In this document: positions 37,102-44,866 of the stretch, one piece after another
How positions within the stretch are numbered: position 1 is the first letter of the stretch
Layout of the letters: the number at the start of each line of letters is the position of its first letter
NCBI RefSeq assembly: GCF_014161445.1
Contig: NZ_JABBXA010000032.1
Location: forward strand, 1-64,000
Length of the DNA stretch: 64,000 bases
Origin: Microbispora sp. H13382
Lineage (GTDB): Bacteria > Actinomycetota > Actinomycetes > Streptosporangiales > Streptosporangiaceae
Reading direction: 5' to 3'
Notes under the pieces: generated by a model
What the model was told of the DNA's origin: nothing
The model's input: the letters and a program-made list of their open reading frames with translations, nothing else
The model's database searches: none
Position numbers and translations under genes: made by a program

Positions 37102-37932
37102 TACGAAGACCCCGCCACCTCCAGCCGGCAACTCTCCCTCGACCGCGCGGGCTTCACCAAGCTGCTGCACGAGGCCGCCGTCGGCGACACCATCCGTATC
37201 GCCGACGCCGCCCGCCTGTTCCGCTCCGTCGCCGACATTCTCGCCCTGCGCCCAGTGCTCATCCGCCGTGGCCTACACCTGCGCGTCGAATCCGGGCTGC
37301 TCTCCGGCATCGACCTGGCCAGCGACGACCCCGGCACCAAAATAATGGTCTCCGTCCTGGCAGCCGTACTGGAGTTCCAGCGCGACATGATCAGCGAGAA
37401 CACCCGCGAAGGCGTCGCCGCCGCCAAGGCGGCCGGCAAGACCCTGGGGCGCCCCACCGCCCTCGACCCGAACACGGCGACCGCCATCGTCGAGGCATAC
37501 CGCCAGGGCGCCGCCATCAAAGCCCTGGCTCGGCAGTACCGGGTCGCCCCCAAGACCATCCGGCGCGTCCTCGACGCCGCTGGCGCGCGCGACCTGCCTG
37601 GCCCGCTCGACACGCCCCTGGTCCGCCCTGGCGAGCTGGACGACGCGCTCGCCCCACAAGTGGACGTGGTCCTCGACGTACCCGGACGACTCGCCGATCT
37701 CCTGCGCATCGCTGGGGACGAGGTCGTCCGCCTGGCCCTCGTCTCAGGACGGAACATCCGCCGCGGCCCTGGCTATTCGGTCCGTCTGGCGGCCCCGCTT
37801 GCGCTTCACCGCGCCGTGCTGGAGCAAAGTGCTGCCGCTGCCGACAGCGCCGGCCCGGCTGAGCGCAAGGCACACCGGGTGTACGCGGCCCGCGTCGCAG
37901 CCGTCCAAGCCACCCGACTGCATGGGTCATGA
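37102..37932 (+). pseudogene. serine recombinase truncated by the outer Tn3 end
   Basis: From 37102 the frame reads YEDPATSSRQLSLDRAGFTKLLHEAAVGDTIRIADAARLFRS, TKIMVSVLAAVLEFQRDMISENTREGVAAAKAAGKTLGRP, then an HTH (AAIKALARQYRVAPKTIRRVLDAAG). The catalytic Ser region is missing because the outer Tn3 terminal repeat directly precedes it. A C-terminal ~90-residue domain (DVPGRLADLLRI...RRGPGYSVRL...RKAHRVYAARV) matches that of the recombinase at 35936. An ATG at 37255 could start a shorter product. Probably the resolvase of a third, older Tn3 element. Confidence 0.8.
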
Positions 37933-38028
37933 CCTGCGGAAACCCTTCGGCGAGACGCATTCGAACGGAAAGTCACGGCAAGCCGCTCAACTCTGCTCTG
38001 CTAACGGGACTTTTCGTTCGGATGCTCG

Positions 38029-38229
38029 TCATGCCCCGAGCTTGGCGCTGGGGATCGAGATCTTCTGTCCGATTCGGATCGAGGGGATGTCTCCGCGCTG
38101 TACCGCGTCGTATGTGGCGTCGTCGGAGATGCCGAGCAGTCGCGCGGTCTCGGGGACGGTCAGGGTGTGCCGGTCCGTGGGGGCGGGTGTCCGCTCCTGG
38201 CGGCTGTCGGCGGTCTGCCTGTGAGTCAT
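38029..38229 (-). CDS. excisionase-like small HTH protein
   Basis: A 66-residue protein reading RHTLTVPETARLLGISDDATYDAVQRGDIPSIRIGQKISIPSAKL, the MerR-like winged helix of the excisionase/AlpA family (HTH_17). These proteins bind attachment sites and direct excision of integrative elements, or activate the integrase. ATG 38229 lacks a clear ribosome site. It lies downstream of a broken HTH gene and 4.6 kb from the tRNA-derived att-like site at 42824, which fits an integrative element edge. No intact integrase remains nearby. Confidence 0.8.
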   Translation of the reverse strand: MTHRQTADSRQERTPAPTDRHTLTVPETARLLGISDDATYDAVQRGDIPSIRIGQKISIPSAKLGA

Positions 38230-38352
38230 GGTGCGTGGAGTAGCAGATCCGGGCGTTAACGTCCCCGGGCAAGATCGACACTCGTTTGACGTGCAGTGAT
38301 GCGGTCGGGGGCGTGTCGGTGAGTGAGGTTTCGCCGGGGGAGCGGCGGCCAC

Positions 38353-38569
38353 TCATGTCGCGACCTCGCGCAGGGCGTTGAGCGCCTCGAGGTAGGCCTC
38401 GCGGTAGCGGCCCCGTGGGGTGCGCCGCCCCAGCGCCCAGTACGAGACGGCCTGGGTGGTGGCGGAGGCCGGCGGCCTGCCGCAGCGCGCGGCAGGTAGA
38501 GGGGGGCGGGAGGTCGCGGCGCTGCTGTACGCGCTCCCGTATACGCGCAGAAACGAGCGTTTCGGTCAA
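38353..38569 (-). pseudogene. small XRE-like HTH regulator, frameshifted
   Basis: From TTG 38569 the frame reads RIRERVQQRRDLPPPSTCRALRQAAG; the continuation ATTQAVSYWALGRRTPRGRYREAYLEALNALREVAT is in another frame and stops at 38353. Together they match the small Streptomyces element-borne HTH proteins (LPPP..RRALRQAAG...SRWE.GRR.P.G....Y...L). One indel near 38470 separates the parts. It precedes the excisionase-like gene. Confidence 0.65.
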
Positions 38570-38794
38570 CTTTGAGATGGCCCTGTGAGCTCGCTGGGAT
38601 CAATCAAGGCGTCCACCGCGCGCCGCCAGCAGTCTCAGAAAGCAGGAGTGGGGGAGTGCCCAGGATCTCCTCTTATACCCATCAGAATGAGGTTTCTGTC
38701 TGGTTAGCGATTTCGGCATCCTCCCTGCCGAATTGCGCTCGTAGAGGATCAAGGGCGGCGCTGCGCGGCCGCCACCGCGCGCGGGCCTGCGCTC

Positions 38795-38817
38795 GGCCGC
38801 ACGCTGCGCGTGCGGCC
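38795..38817 (-). terminator. hairpin terminator downstream of the SMI1/KNR4 gene
   Basis: GGCCGCACGC (38795-38804), a three-base loop and GCGTGCGGCC (38808-38817) form a perfect GC-rich hairpin 58 bases beyond the stop of the minus-strand SMI1/KNR4 gene. The rest of 38570-38874 holds no supported gene. Confidence 0.55.
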
Positions 38818-38874
38818 TGGAGGCCGTTCTCGCGTGCGCCGTGCTCGGCCCGCGCCCACGAGAGAGTCGCCCTA

Positions 38875-39447
38875 CTACCACGGTTCACACACCAGGGGGT
38901 GACCTTCAGCTCCACGAGCGAACCCACTGCTGTCGAAGCGCGCGCCCGAAGCCCACCCGACCAGCCACTCAGTCATGGTCTCCCTGAACAAGTGCTCCTG
39001 CGCCTCGTGATCGTCAATGATGAGCGCCACAGGCCATTCCTCCGGCGTGCCCACCGTCATCCAACCGAGGTAGTCGCCATCTATGGTGGAGCCCCACGGG
39101 AAGAACCCCCCAGGCTCAGGCCACATTGCTAGGGGGAAGTCCTCGGGATAATCACCCCTGAGGTCCCGGTAGTGATCCATCCACTCCGGCGCGAGAACAC
39201 ACTGCTCGTGTGTGAGCGCCCGATCGTCCTTGATGCTGAGCCAGCGAGCGAACTCACAGCTTCCATAGCGCTCTAGGAACGCGACATAGTCGGCCGGAAG
39301 CCGGAGGCCAAGGTCAGCGAAGACCTCATCCCAATCACGGGTACCAAACACCGGCGTGGCCGGCGGAGGAACAAGGACAGTAAGCCGATCGAGGGGTGAA
39401 AGATCCTGAGCCACGACGGCGACTGTAGCGGGGCGCAGCCGGGACAA
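38875..39447 (-). CDS. SMI1/KNR4 (SUKH) family protein
   Basis: A 190-residue protein with SUKH-type signatures: an N-terminal LRLPADYVAFLERYGSCEFARWL (the .LP..Y..FL..YG motif), GGFFPWGSTIDGDYLGW in the middle, and a C-terminal TMTEWLVGWASG. In bacteria SUKH proteins are mostly immunity proteins against contact-dependent or polymorphic toxins. TTG 39447 is taken as start because GGAGG lies five bases upstream; GTG 39414 is an alternative. The group II intron ends just 16 bases upstream of this start. Other immunity-type genes (ankyrin, barstar) lie 2.5 kb away. Confidence 0.85.
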   Translation of the reverse strand: MSRLRPATVAVVAQDLSPLDRLTVLVPPPATPVFGTRDWDEVFADLGLRLPADYVAFLERYGSCEFARWLSIKDDRALTHEQCVLAPEWMDHYRDLRGDYPEDFPLAMWPEPGGFFPWGSTIDGDYLGWMTVGTPEEWPVALIIDDHEAQEHLFRETMTEWLVGWASGARFDSSGFARGAEGHPLVCEPW

Positions 39448-39521
39448 CCATGCCTCCGGTTGGGTCGGACCGCGGCGCCCTGCCGGGGTTGCCCCCGGTG
39501 GGTTTCCGCGGCCCGCCCGCC

Positions 39522-39555
39522 GAACCCGACGTGCCGATTACTCGGCATCGGGCTC
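39522..39555 (-). ncRNA. group II intron domain V
   Basis: A 34-nt hairpin beginning GAGCCCGAUGCC and ending GCACGUCGGGUUC, with a GUAA tetraloop in the distal GCCGA/UCGGC stem, a two-base bulge and the AGC catalytic triad near its 5' end. This is the exact size and shape of a group II catalytic domain V, 21 bases beyond the maturase stop. Confidence 0.85.
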
Positions 39556-39576
39556 TCCGCGTGTCTTGCCCGTTGG

Positions 39577-41064
39577 TCAGCCGCTGGTGACGGCGGCCGG
39601 TGTCGGGGTCCATGGAGTCGGGATCTTGCTGCCGCGGTAGCGGTAGCGTTCGACCGTGACGCTGGCTGCGCCGGTGAACACGACTCCGTTGTGGGCGAAC
39701 CGCCAGCCCTGGTCGCAGAAGCGGCGGCGCAGTTCTGACATCCCGATCGGGTGGTGTCCGCGCTTGTACTTGGCGCGGGTCCAGCGCATGATCCGACCCC
39801 AGGCGTGTTGGTCGATGGCGCTGAACACGGCCTTGGACGACCCGTGTCGGAAGTAGTTCGCCCACCCCGCTAGCGATCGGTTCAAGCTGCGGAGCAGCTC
39901 GTCGAGATCGGTGTGGCGGGTTGACCTGTGCGTCTTGGCCTTCACCTTGTCCTTGATCGCCTGGATGGCTTTCCTGGACGGCTTGGTGTAGACGCGGTGC
40001 TGGTTGGTTCCTCGCTTCCGCTGACGGCGGATGTGGTGGCCGAGGAAGTCAAACCCCTCGTCAATGTGGACCACGTGGGTCTTCTCCGGCGACAGTCGCA
40101 GCCCCAGCGGGGCGAGCACGGCTGCCACCTGCTCCCGCAATGCCTCGGCATGCTGGCGCTGTCCGGACACCATGACGACGAAGTCGTCGGCGTATCGGAT
40201 GAGCTTCCAGTTGCCGGGGCCGTTCTTCTTGCGTCGGCGCCGCTGCGTGTCGGTGGCCATGTCTTCCCGCCGCTGCCGGTCGAAATGCTCGTCCAACACG
40301 GTCAGGGCGATATTGGCCAGCAGCGGGGAGAGGATCCCACCCTGTGGGGTGCCCGTGGTGGTGTCTTCCCGATCGCCGAGGTCGGTGAGGACCCCGGCTT
40401 TCAAGAATGCCTTCACCAGTGCGCAGATGCGCTTGTCCTTGATCCGTGCCCGGAACCGGGCCATCAGGGCCGTGTGGTCGATCTCGTCGAAACAAGCCTT
40501 GATGTCGGCCTCCAGCACCCAGTGGTAGTTGCTCGGTGCGGAAGCCAGGTTGTGGATGTCGGCGATCGCGTCATGGGCGCGCCGGTTCGGGCGGAACCCA
40601 TACGAGCACGGTTTGAAATCCGCCTCGAAGATGGGTTCGAGCACCAGCTTCAGGCTGGCCTGGACCACCCGGTCGGCAACAGTAGGTATCCCGAGCTTAC
40701 GGAGCTTTCCGTTCGACTTCGGGATCATCACCTGCCGCACCTCGGCCGGCCGGAACTCGCCTGATTTCAGCGAGGCCCGGATCCTGGTCAGGAACTCTTC
40801 CACCCCCACCCAGGTCTCGACCATGGCCACCGTGACCTTGTCGACTCCCGGAGTCCGTGCCCCGAGGTTCTTCGACACGCGCTCCCACGCGTGCACCAGA
40901 AACGCGGGGTGATAAACGAGGTTGAACAGGTCACCGAACCGGCGGGACGAGTCCTCGCCCGCCCAACGGTGCAACTTGGTCTGCATACTCCGTACCGCGA
41001 CGTACGCCGAATCAGGATCCGGCCACGCCACGGCGCCGATATTCACCGGCGCGTCTTCGGACAT
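39577..41064 (-). CDS. ltrA: group II intron reverse transcriptase/maturase
   Basis: This 495-residue reverse transcriptase has RT0-RT7 motifs: DRVVQASLKLVLEPIFE, YGFRPNRRAHDAI, ADIKACFDEIDH (187-198), GTPQGGILSPLLANI (238-252), YADD active site (291-294) and LRLSPEKTHVVH. The X/maturase domain follows (AGWANYFRHG, RWTRAKYKRGHHPIG, then FAHNGVVFTGAASV). There is no C-terminal HNH endonuclease. It promotes intron splicing and target-primed or replication-coupled insertion. ATG 41064 follows AAGGAGG at ideal spacing. Frame intact, so the intron may still move. Confidence 0.95.
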   Translation of the reverse strand: MSEDAPVNIGAVAWPDPDSAYVAVRSMQTKLHRWAGEDSSRRFGDLFNLVYHPAFLVHAWERVSKNLGARTPGVDKVTVAMVETWVGVEEFLTRIRASLKSGEFRPAEVRQVMIPKSNGKLRKLGIPTVADRVVQASLKLVLEPIFEADFKPCSYGFRPNRRAHDAIADIHNLASAPSNYHWVLEADIKACFDEIDHTALMARFRARIKDKRICALVKAFLKAGVLTDLGDREDTTTGTPQGGILSPLLANIALTVLDEHFDRQRREDMATDTQRRRRKKNGPGNWKLIRYADDFVVMVSGQRQHAEALREQVAAVLAPLGLRLSPEKTHVVHIDEGFDFLGHHIRRQRKRGTNQHRVYTKPSRKAIQAIKDKVKAKTHRSTRHTDLDELLRSLNRSLAGWANYFRHGSSKAVFSAIDQHAWGRIMRWTRAKYKRGHHPIGMSELRRRFCDQGWRFAHNGVVFTGAASVTVERYRYRGSKIPTPWTPTPAAVTSG

Positions 41065-41395
41065 TACTTTCCTCCTTGACGAACACGCTGCCGCCCTTCC
41101 CCATGTACGCGGCTCTCCCGCGCTCGGAGTACTACGGCGGCTCCGTCCCGTCCGCGCCTTCGGCCGACGTCGCACCTATCCCCACCCCAACCCTTCCGGA
41201 AGAAGGGCAGACGAGGAACGCACGCAGACGGTTCCCACGTTCACTGTCGTCCGATCGACGGGTTAGGCACCCGGCTCTGCCCCTGCGGCATCGCCACCGG
41301 CTACTCCCGTAGCTCTTCACCCGTGGCCTCCGGCCCGGCCCCCGCAGACCCGACCAAGAGTTCCCCCGCCCGACCTCGCCCAGCGGGGTGCGCAC

Positions 41396-41884
41396 CGCCA
41401 ACCAGCCCACATCCACCGGGTTAGAGCTGGTGGAGCGTCAAGAGGCGTAACAACACCGGTTCCTCGCGTATACCTTCCCGTCTCGCTTGCCGCGCCCGAC
41501 CCATCCGGCAGTGCTGACCCGGCACGGCTTTGTCGAGGCTGCTCCCACCCTCCCCGGCGACCCCCGGCTCAGGCTGCCTCCAGCTTCACCCCGCCGCTAC
41601 GACGACGAGGAGACGGACGGTCTCTCACCTCCGTTCGGACAAACAGCGCCTCGTGGCGCACGCGGAGGCACTCCGGCTCCGGATGATCACCAACGGCCCG
41701 CCCATCGTGCCTGGCCGTAGCGGGCTGAGGTAGGGGCCTGATCACCCCGCCCGCCATCGACCCGGGACAAGCCGAGCAGACCAAGGCCGCCGGGTCCAGG
41801 TCGTTCGCCAGTAGGGCGCTCCACCATGGACCCGGCGGCCTTGGCCCGCTACCCCTTCGGGCGGGTCGACGGCAAACGGGGTGA
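41396..41884. other. 5' exon flank of the intron and unresolved region
   Basis: No complete gene is supported. On the plus strand 41619-41733 reads SHLRSDKQRLVAHAEALRLRMITNGPPIVPGRSGLR and a stop, which looks like the tail of a real protein but has no recognisable start or family. The upstream exon of the intron (minus strand) contributes one arm of the palindromic insertion site. Confidence 0.4.
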
Positions 41885-42196
41885 TCAGGTAGGCGGAGTG
41901 TGCGCGCCGCGCAATTCGAAGGTGAAGCGCTCGCGCCAGTTCCATTCCGCGTCCTGTGCCTGAACGCACGTCAGAATCCTGCAGATCTTGTCGAAGACCT
42001 CGGTCTGCAGGTTCGCCCTGCTTTCCTCCCAATGGGTCCACATCAGCTCCACCGACCGTTCTGCGTCGGTGCTCAACCTGTCCCAAAGCGCGGCGAGGTT
42101 GTGTCCGTAGTAGGGACCGAAGTCCAGCGGCCCTGCCAGTATCCGGTGGAAACCAGGTTCCGACCTGACCTGCCGGCCATCAACGACCACGCGCAT
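41885..42196 (-). CDS. barstar-family (barnase inhibitor-like) protein
   Basis: About 103 residues with the barstar pattern: MRVVVDGRQVRSEPGFHRILAGPLDFGPYYGHNLAALWDRLSTD (the .L..P..YG.NLDALWD motif), VELMWTHWEESRANL, FDKICRILTCVQAQD. Barstar-type proteins bind and block RNases and in polymorphic toxin systems serve as immunity proteins. ATG 42196 has AAGGGCGG upstream; a GTG at 42211 overlapping the ankyrin gene stop (GTGA) is an alternative. It follows the ankyrin gene directly and is probably co-translated with it. No RNase toxin gene is visible nearby. Confidence 0.88.
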   Translation of the reverse strand: MRVVVDGRQVRSEPGFHRILAGPLDFGPYYGHNLAALWDRLSTDAERSVELMWTHWEESRANLQTEVFDKICRILTCVQAQDAEWNWRERFTFELRGAHTPPT

Positions 42197-42207
42197 CCTG
42201 CCGCCCT

Positions 42208-42603
42208 TCACATACGGGGTTCTGCTGGAGGAAGCTCCGGGCAGGGGTTCGGCATGGTGCCGCCGTGACGGCGAGCGATGTGAGCCTCAAGCAACCGGAC
42301 CGCCAGCCCATGACCGTAGTGGAAGGCGAAGAGTCGCGGGATTGTTCCATCGGGGCCCGGGCGTTCGGGATCGGCCCCATAGGCCAAGAGCACCGCGGTG
42401 CATGCAGCGTCCAGTGGCTCTCCGGTCTGGGTTGCTCCGTCCGCCTCCACGTCGATCGCATGCACGAGCAGGGTCATGTCGGACCACACCTCATTCGGGT
42501 CGGCACCGGCGTCGAGCAATCGGGTCAGTTCCCTCAGGTCGCCGTGCTCCACCGCGAAATGTGCCGGAGTCATCGGCTCGTGGAGTGTCGCCTTATGTTC
42601 CAT
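42208..42603 (-). CDS. ankyrin-repeat protein
   Basis: A protein of about 131 residues with one clear ankyrin unit (MTPAHFAVEHGDLRELTRLLDAGADPNEVWSDMTLLVHAID) and further degenerate units (PLDAACTAVLLAYGADPERPGPDGTIPRLFAFHYGHGLAVRLLEAH). Such proteins mediate protein contacts and are one of the immunity families in bacterial toxin loci. The start is taken at ATG 42603 (MEHKATLHEP); the frame is open to 42669 and no strong ribosome site is seen. It overlaps or abuts the barstar gene. Confidence 0.85.
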   Translation of the reverse strand: MEHKATLHEPMTPAHFAVEHGDLRELTRLLDAGADPNEVWSDMTLLVHAIDVEADGATQTGEPLDAACTAVLLAYGADPERPGPDGTIPRLFAFHYGHGLAVRLLEAHIARRHGGTMPNPCPELPPAEPRM

Positions 42604-42823
42604 GACGGTGATCAAACCAGAAGGCCTCTGCATTGGGACAGAATCGGCTAGCCCTTCCCTGCAGAACAAAGTCGGAGTGCGCGCATCGCATACACCGCAG
42701 GTCCTGCGCCTGGCCGCCGGGCCATTAGCGGGCCATTAAGCAGGGTGACGAGGGGGCAACCGCGGTTACTCATGACCGGTTCCACGCCCAGGTCAGCGCC
42801 CGTACGAGCCGTGATCCATGCAA

Positions 42824-42867
42824 TTCCCAAGCTGACAGCGCGGGTTCGATTCCCGTCACCCGCTCCA
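42824..42867 (+). other. 3' half of tRNA-Gly(CCC): attachment-site remnant
   Basis: These 44 bases match the tRNA-Gly(CCC) 3' half: anticodon loop TTCCCAA, 3' anticodon-stem strand GCTGA, T-arm GCGGGTTCGATTCCCGT, acceptor strand and CCA. The 5' half is absent. Integrases of actinomycete integrative elements use this identity block of a tRNA gene as att site, leaving an intact tRNA at one end and such a fragment at the other. Here the element would lie to the left and the chromosome to the right. Confidence 0.8.
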
Positions 42868-42926
42868 ACCTCGAGGGCCCAGGTCAGGACCAGAGATCTA
42901 GACGCGATCCTCTTCCTGCTACCGAC

Positions 42927-43315
42927 TCAGTCCAAATGTTGTTCGGGCGCAAGAATACGATCAGCCAGTTCTGCTGTGTCAACGGTGCCGTCGGGGCCGA
43001 CGCTGATGGGAGTGGCTCGACCATCAGTATGGATAAGCCAAGCAAGTACCGCCTCAGTCACCGGCGTGCCGTCGTACCCATCGTTCCAGTGAGCACGCCA
43101 TCCGCCCCCTGGGATGACGCTCACAACACGCTCTCCCGTTCCAGATGGGAGAAGTCCGGCCAGTCGGTGACAGGATGCAGCGCACCGCGTTGAGGATCCA
43201 CGACAAGCGCCACCCCAGTAGCCGGATCCCACGCCTCCACCGGTCGCATGCGTCCAATCTCGGTCTCCGTCCCCGAGAAGATCGCAGTCCAGCCCGTCGC
43301 ACTGAAATACCGCAT
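42927..43315 (-). pseudogene. conserved hypothetical protein, frameshifted
   Basis: Start ATG 43315 reads MRYFSATGWTAIFSGTETEIGRMRPVEAWDPATGVALVVDPQRGALHPVTDWPDFSHLER; one base missing near 43138 shifts to ERVVSVIPGGGWRAHW..YDGTPVTEAVLAWLI..DGRATPISVGPDGTV, ending at 42927. The whole would be about 129 residues, of a soluble actinomycete family I cannot name. It abuts the MocR fragment at 43322. Confidence 0.6.
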
Positions 43316-43321
43316 TGATCA

Positions 43322-43540
43322 ATTTTCGCGTACGCCTCGGCGACGGTCCCGCGGGACACGCCCAGCGCGGCGGCCAGCGCGCGTTGCGGCGGCAGCGCGG
43401 CCCCGTCCACCAGTACGTTCCCGGCGATCAGCTCGGCCAGCGCGCCGGCGAGCGCGTGCGGCAGCGGCACGTCCTCCGCCCACCACCCCCCGATCAAGCG
43501 GGCCAGGGCGGCGCTGTCGACGTGTTCCGCACGTGCCATG
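43322..43540 (-). pseudogene. GntR/MocR-family regulator, N-terminal fragment
   Basis: From ATG 43540 the frame reads MARAEHVDSAALARLIGGWWAEDVPLPHALAGALAELIAGNVLVDGAALPPQRALAAALGVSRGTVAEAYAKI, a GntR winged helix as found at the start of MocR/PdxR aminotransferase-like regulators. It ends abruptly at the hypothetical gene. The aminotransferase domain is missing, so a deletion or rearrangement joined the two. It may have regulated the divergent Tm-1-like gene. Confidence 0.75.
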
Positions 43541-43629
43541 GACCAATTCTGCGCGATTGGCCTGGCCGATTCGGCCACGGCCGGGCATCGTCGACCGTAC
43601 GCGCAGGTCGACGACGACAGGAGGCCGCG

Positions 43630-44865
43630 GTGGCGACGGTGGTGCTGCTGGGAACGCTGGACACCAAGACCGAGGAGTATCGCTGGGTCCGCGACCAGCT
43701 GCGTGACGCGGGCTGCGACGCGCTGGTGATCAATGTGGGCACCTTCGCCCATGGGGCGGACCTCGCCGGCATCGGCGCGGACGAGGTGGCCCGGGCGGCG
43801 GGCGCCGAGCTTGACCTGCTCCGCGCCGCCCGCGACCGCGGCGCCGCGATGGACGCGATGGCGACCGGCGCCGCCGTGATCGTCCGGCGGCTTTTCGACG
43901 AGGGGCGCCTCGACGGCCTTCTCGCGATCGGCGGTTCCAGCGGTTCGTCCGTCGCCGCCCGTGCGCTGCAGGCCCTGCCCGTCGGCGTGCCCAAGCTGCT
44001 GGTCTCGACCATGGCCTCGGGCGACGTCGGTCCCTATGTCGGAGACGTCGACGTCACCTTCATGTACTCCGTCGTGGACATCTCCGGCATCAACCGGCTC
44101 TCACGCGCGGTTCTCGGCAACGCCGCCGCCGCGGCGGCAGGGATGGCCCAGCGGTACGCCCGGGTCCGTCACGAGACCGGCGACGAGCGCAAGCTCGTCG
44201 GCGCCACGATGTTCGGCCTCACCACGCCCGCCGTCGACGAAGCGCGTGACTTCCTGACGAGTGCCGGATACGAAGTGCTGGTCTTCCACGCCACCGGTTC
44301 CGGCGGGCGGGCGATGGAGGCCCTCGCCGCCTCCGGCATGCTCGACGGCGTCCTCGACCTGACCACCACCGAGCTGGCCGACGACCTCGTCGGCGGGGTC
44401 CTCACCGCCGGCCCCCACCGGCTGGAGGCGGCGGGGCGAGCCGGCATCCCGCAGGTGGTCAGCGTCGGCGCGCTCGACATGGTCAACTTCGGGCCCCGCG
44501 ACACCGTCCCGGAAAAGTTCGCGGACCGGAAGTTCCTGGTGCACAACCCCACAGTCACCCTCATGCGGACGACCCGCGAGGAGATGGCCGAGCTGGGGGC
44601 CAGGATCGGCGCCAAGCTCGGCCGCGCCACCGGGCCCGTGGAGGTCTACCTGCCACTCAAGGGCGTCTCCGGGATCGACGTCGAAGGCGGGCCGTTCGCC
44701 GACCCCGACGCCGACGCCGCCTGCTTCACCGCGCTGCGGGACGGCCTCGCGGACACCGGCGTCCCCGTCCACGAGGTGGACGCCGCGATCAACGATCCGG
44801 GATTCGGCCGGACCGCGGCCGAAGCCCTGCACCGCCTCATCCGCGCACGCCGAACTGGAGAATGA
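43630..44865 (+). CDS. Tm-1-like ATP-binding protein (UPF0261)
   Basis: A 411-residue protein with the Tm-1-like N-terminal motif (VVLLGTLDTKTEEYRWVRD), GGSSGSSVAARALQALPVGVPKLLVSTMASGD and a C-terminal half starting LVGATMFGLTTPAVDEARDFL. Tm-1 from tomato binds ATP and a viral replication protein; bacterial members occur in catabolic or sulphonate-type loci and their reaction is unknown. GTG 43630 follows AGGAGG by five bases. It is followed after one base by a PEP-hydrolase-like gene, the usual partner (the two halves are fused in plant Tm-1), so they act together. Confidence 0.93.
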   Translation: MATVVLLGTLDTKTEEYRWVRDQLRDAGCDALVINVGTFAHGADLAGIGADEVARAAGAELDLLRAARDRGAAMDAMATGAAVIVRRLFDEGRLDGLLAIGGSSGSSVAARALQALPVGVPKLLVSTMASGDVGPYVGDVDVTFMYSVVDISGINRLSRAVLGNAAAAAAGMAQRYARVRHETGDERKLVGATMFGLTTPAVDEARDFLTSAGYEVLVFHATGSGGRAMEALAASGMLDGVLDLTTTELADDLVGGVLTAGPHRLEAAGRAGIPQVVSVGALDMVNFGPRDTVPEKFADRKFLVHNPTVTLMRTTREEMAELGARIGAKLGRATGPVEVYLPLKGVSGIDVEGGPFADPDADAACFTALRDGLADTGVPVHEVDAAINDPGFGRTAAEALHRLIRARRTGE

Positions 44866-44866
44866 G

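Larger units (their letters stand above)
39464..41395 (-). mobile_element. group II intron (endonuclease-less maturase), boundaries inferred
   Basis: On the minus strand the intron starts with GTGCGC (41395), matching the GUGYG rule, has a structured ~330-nt leader (with GAGCTACGGGAGTAGCC near 41320), the maturase gene, domain V (39522-39555), a domain VI hairpin, and a likely GAC end at 39464. Joining the flanks gives GGTTGGCG/CCAACC, a 14-bp palindrome centred on the insertion point, which supports both boundaries and suggests insertion into a hairpin. The target lies just before the SMI1/KNR4 ribosome site. Confidence 0.75.
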
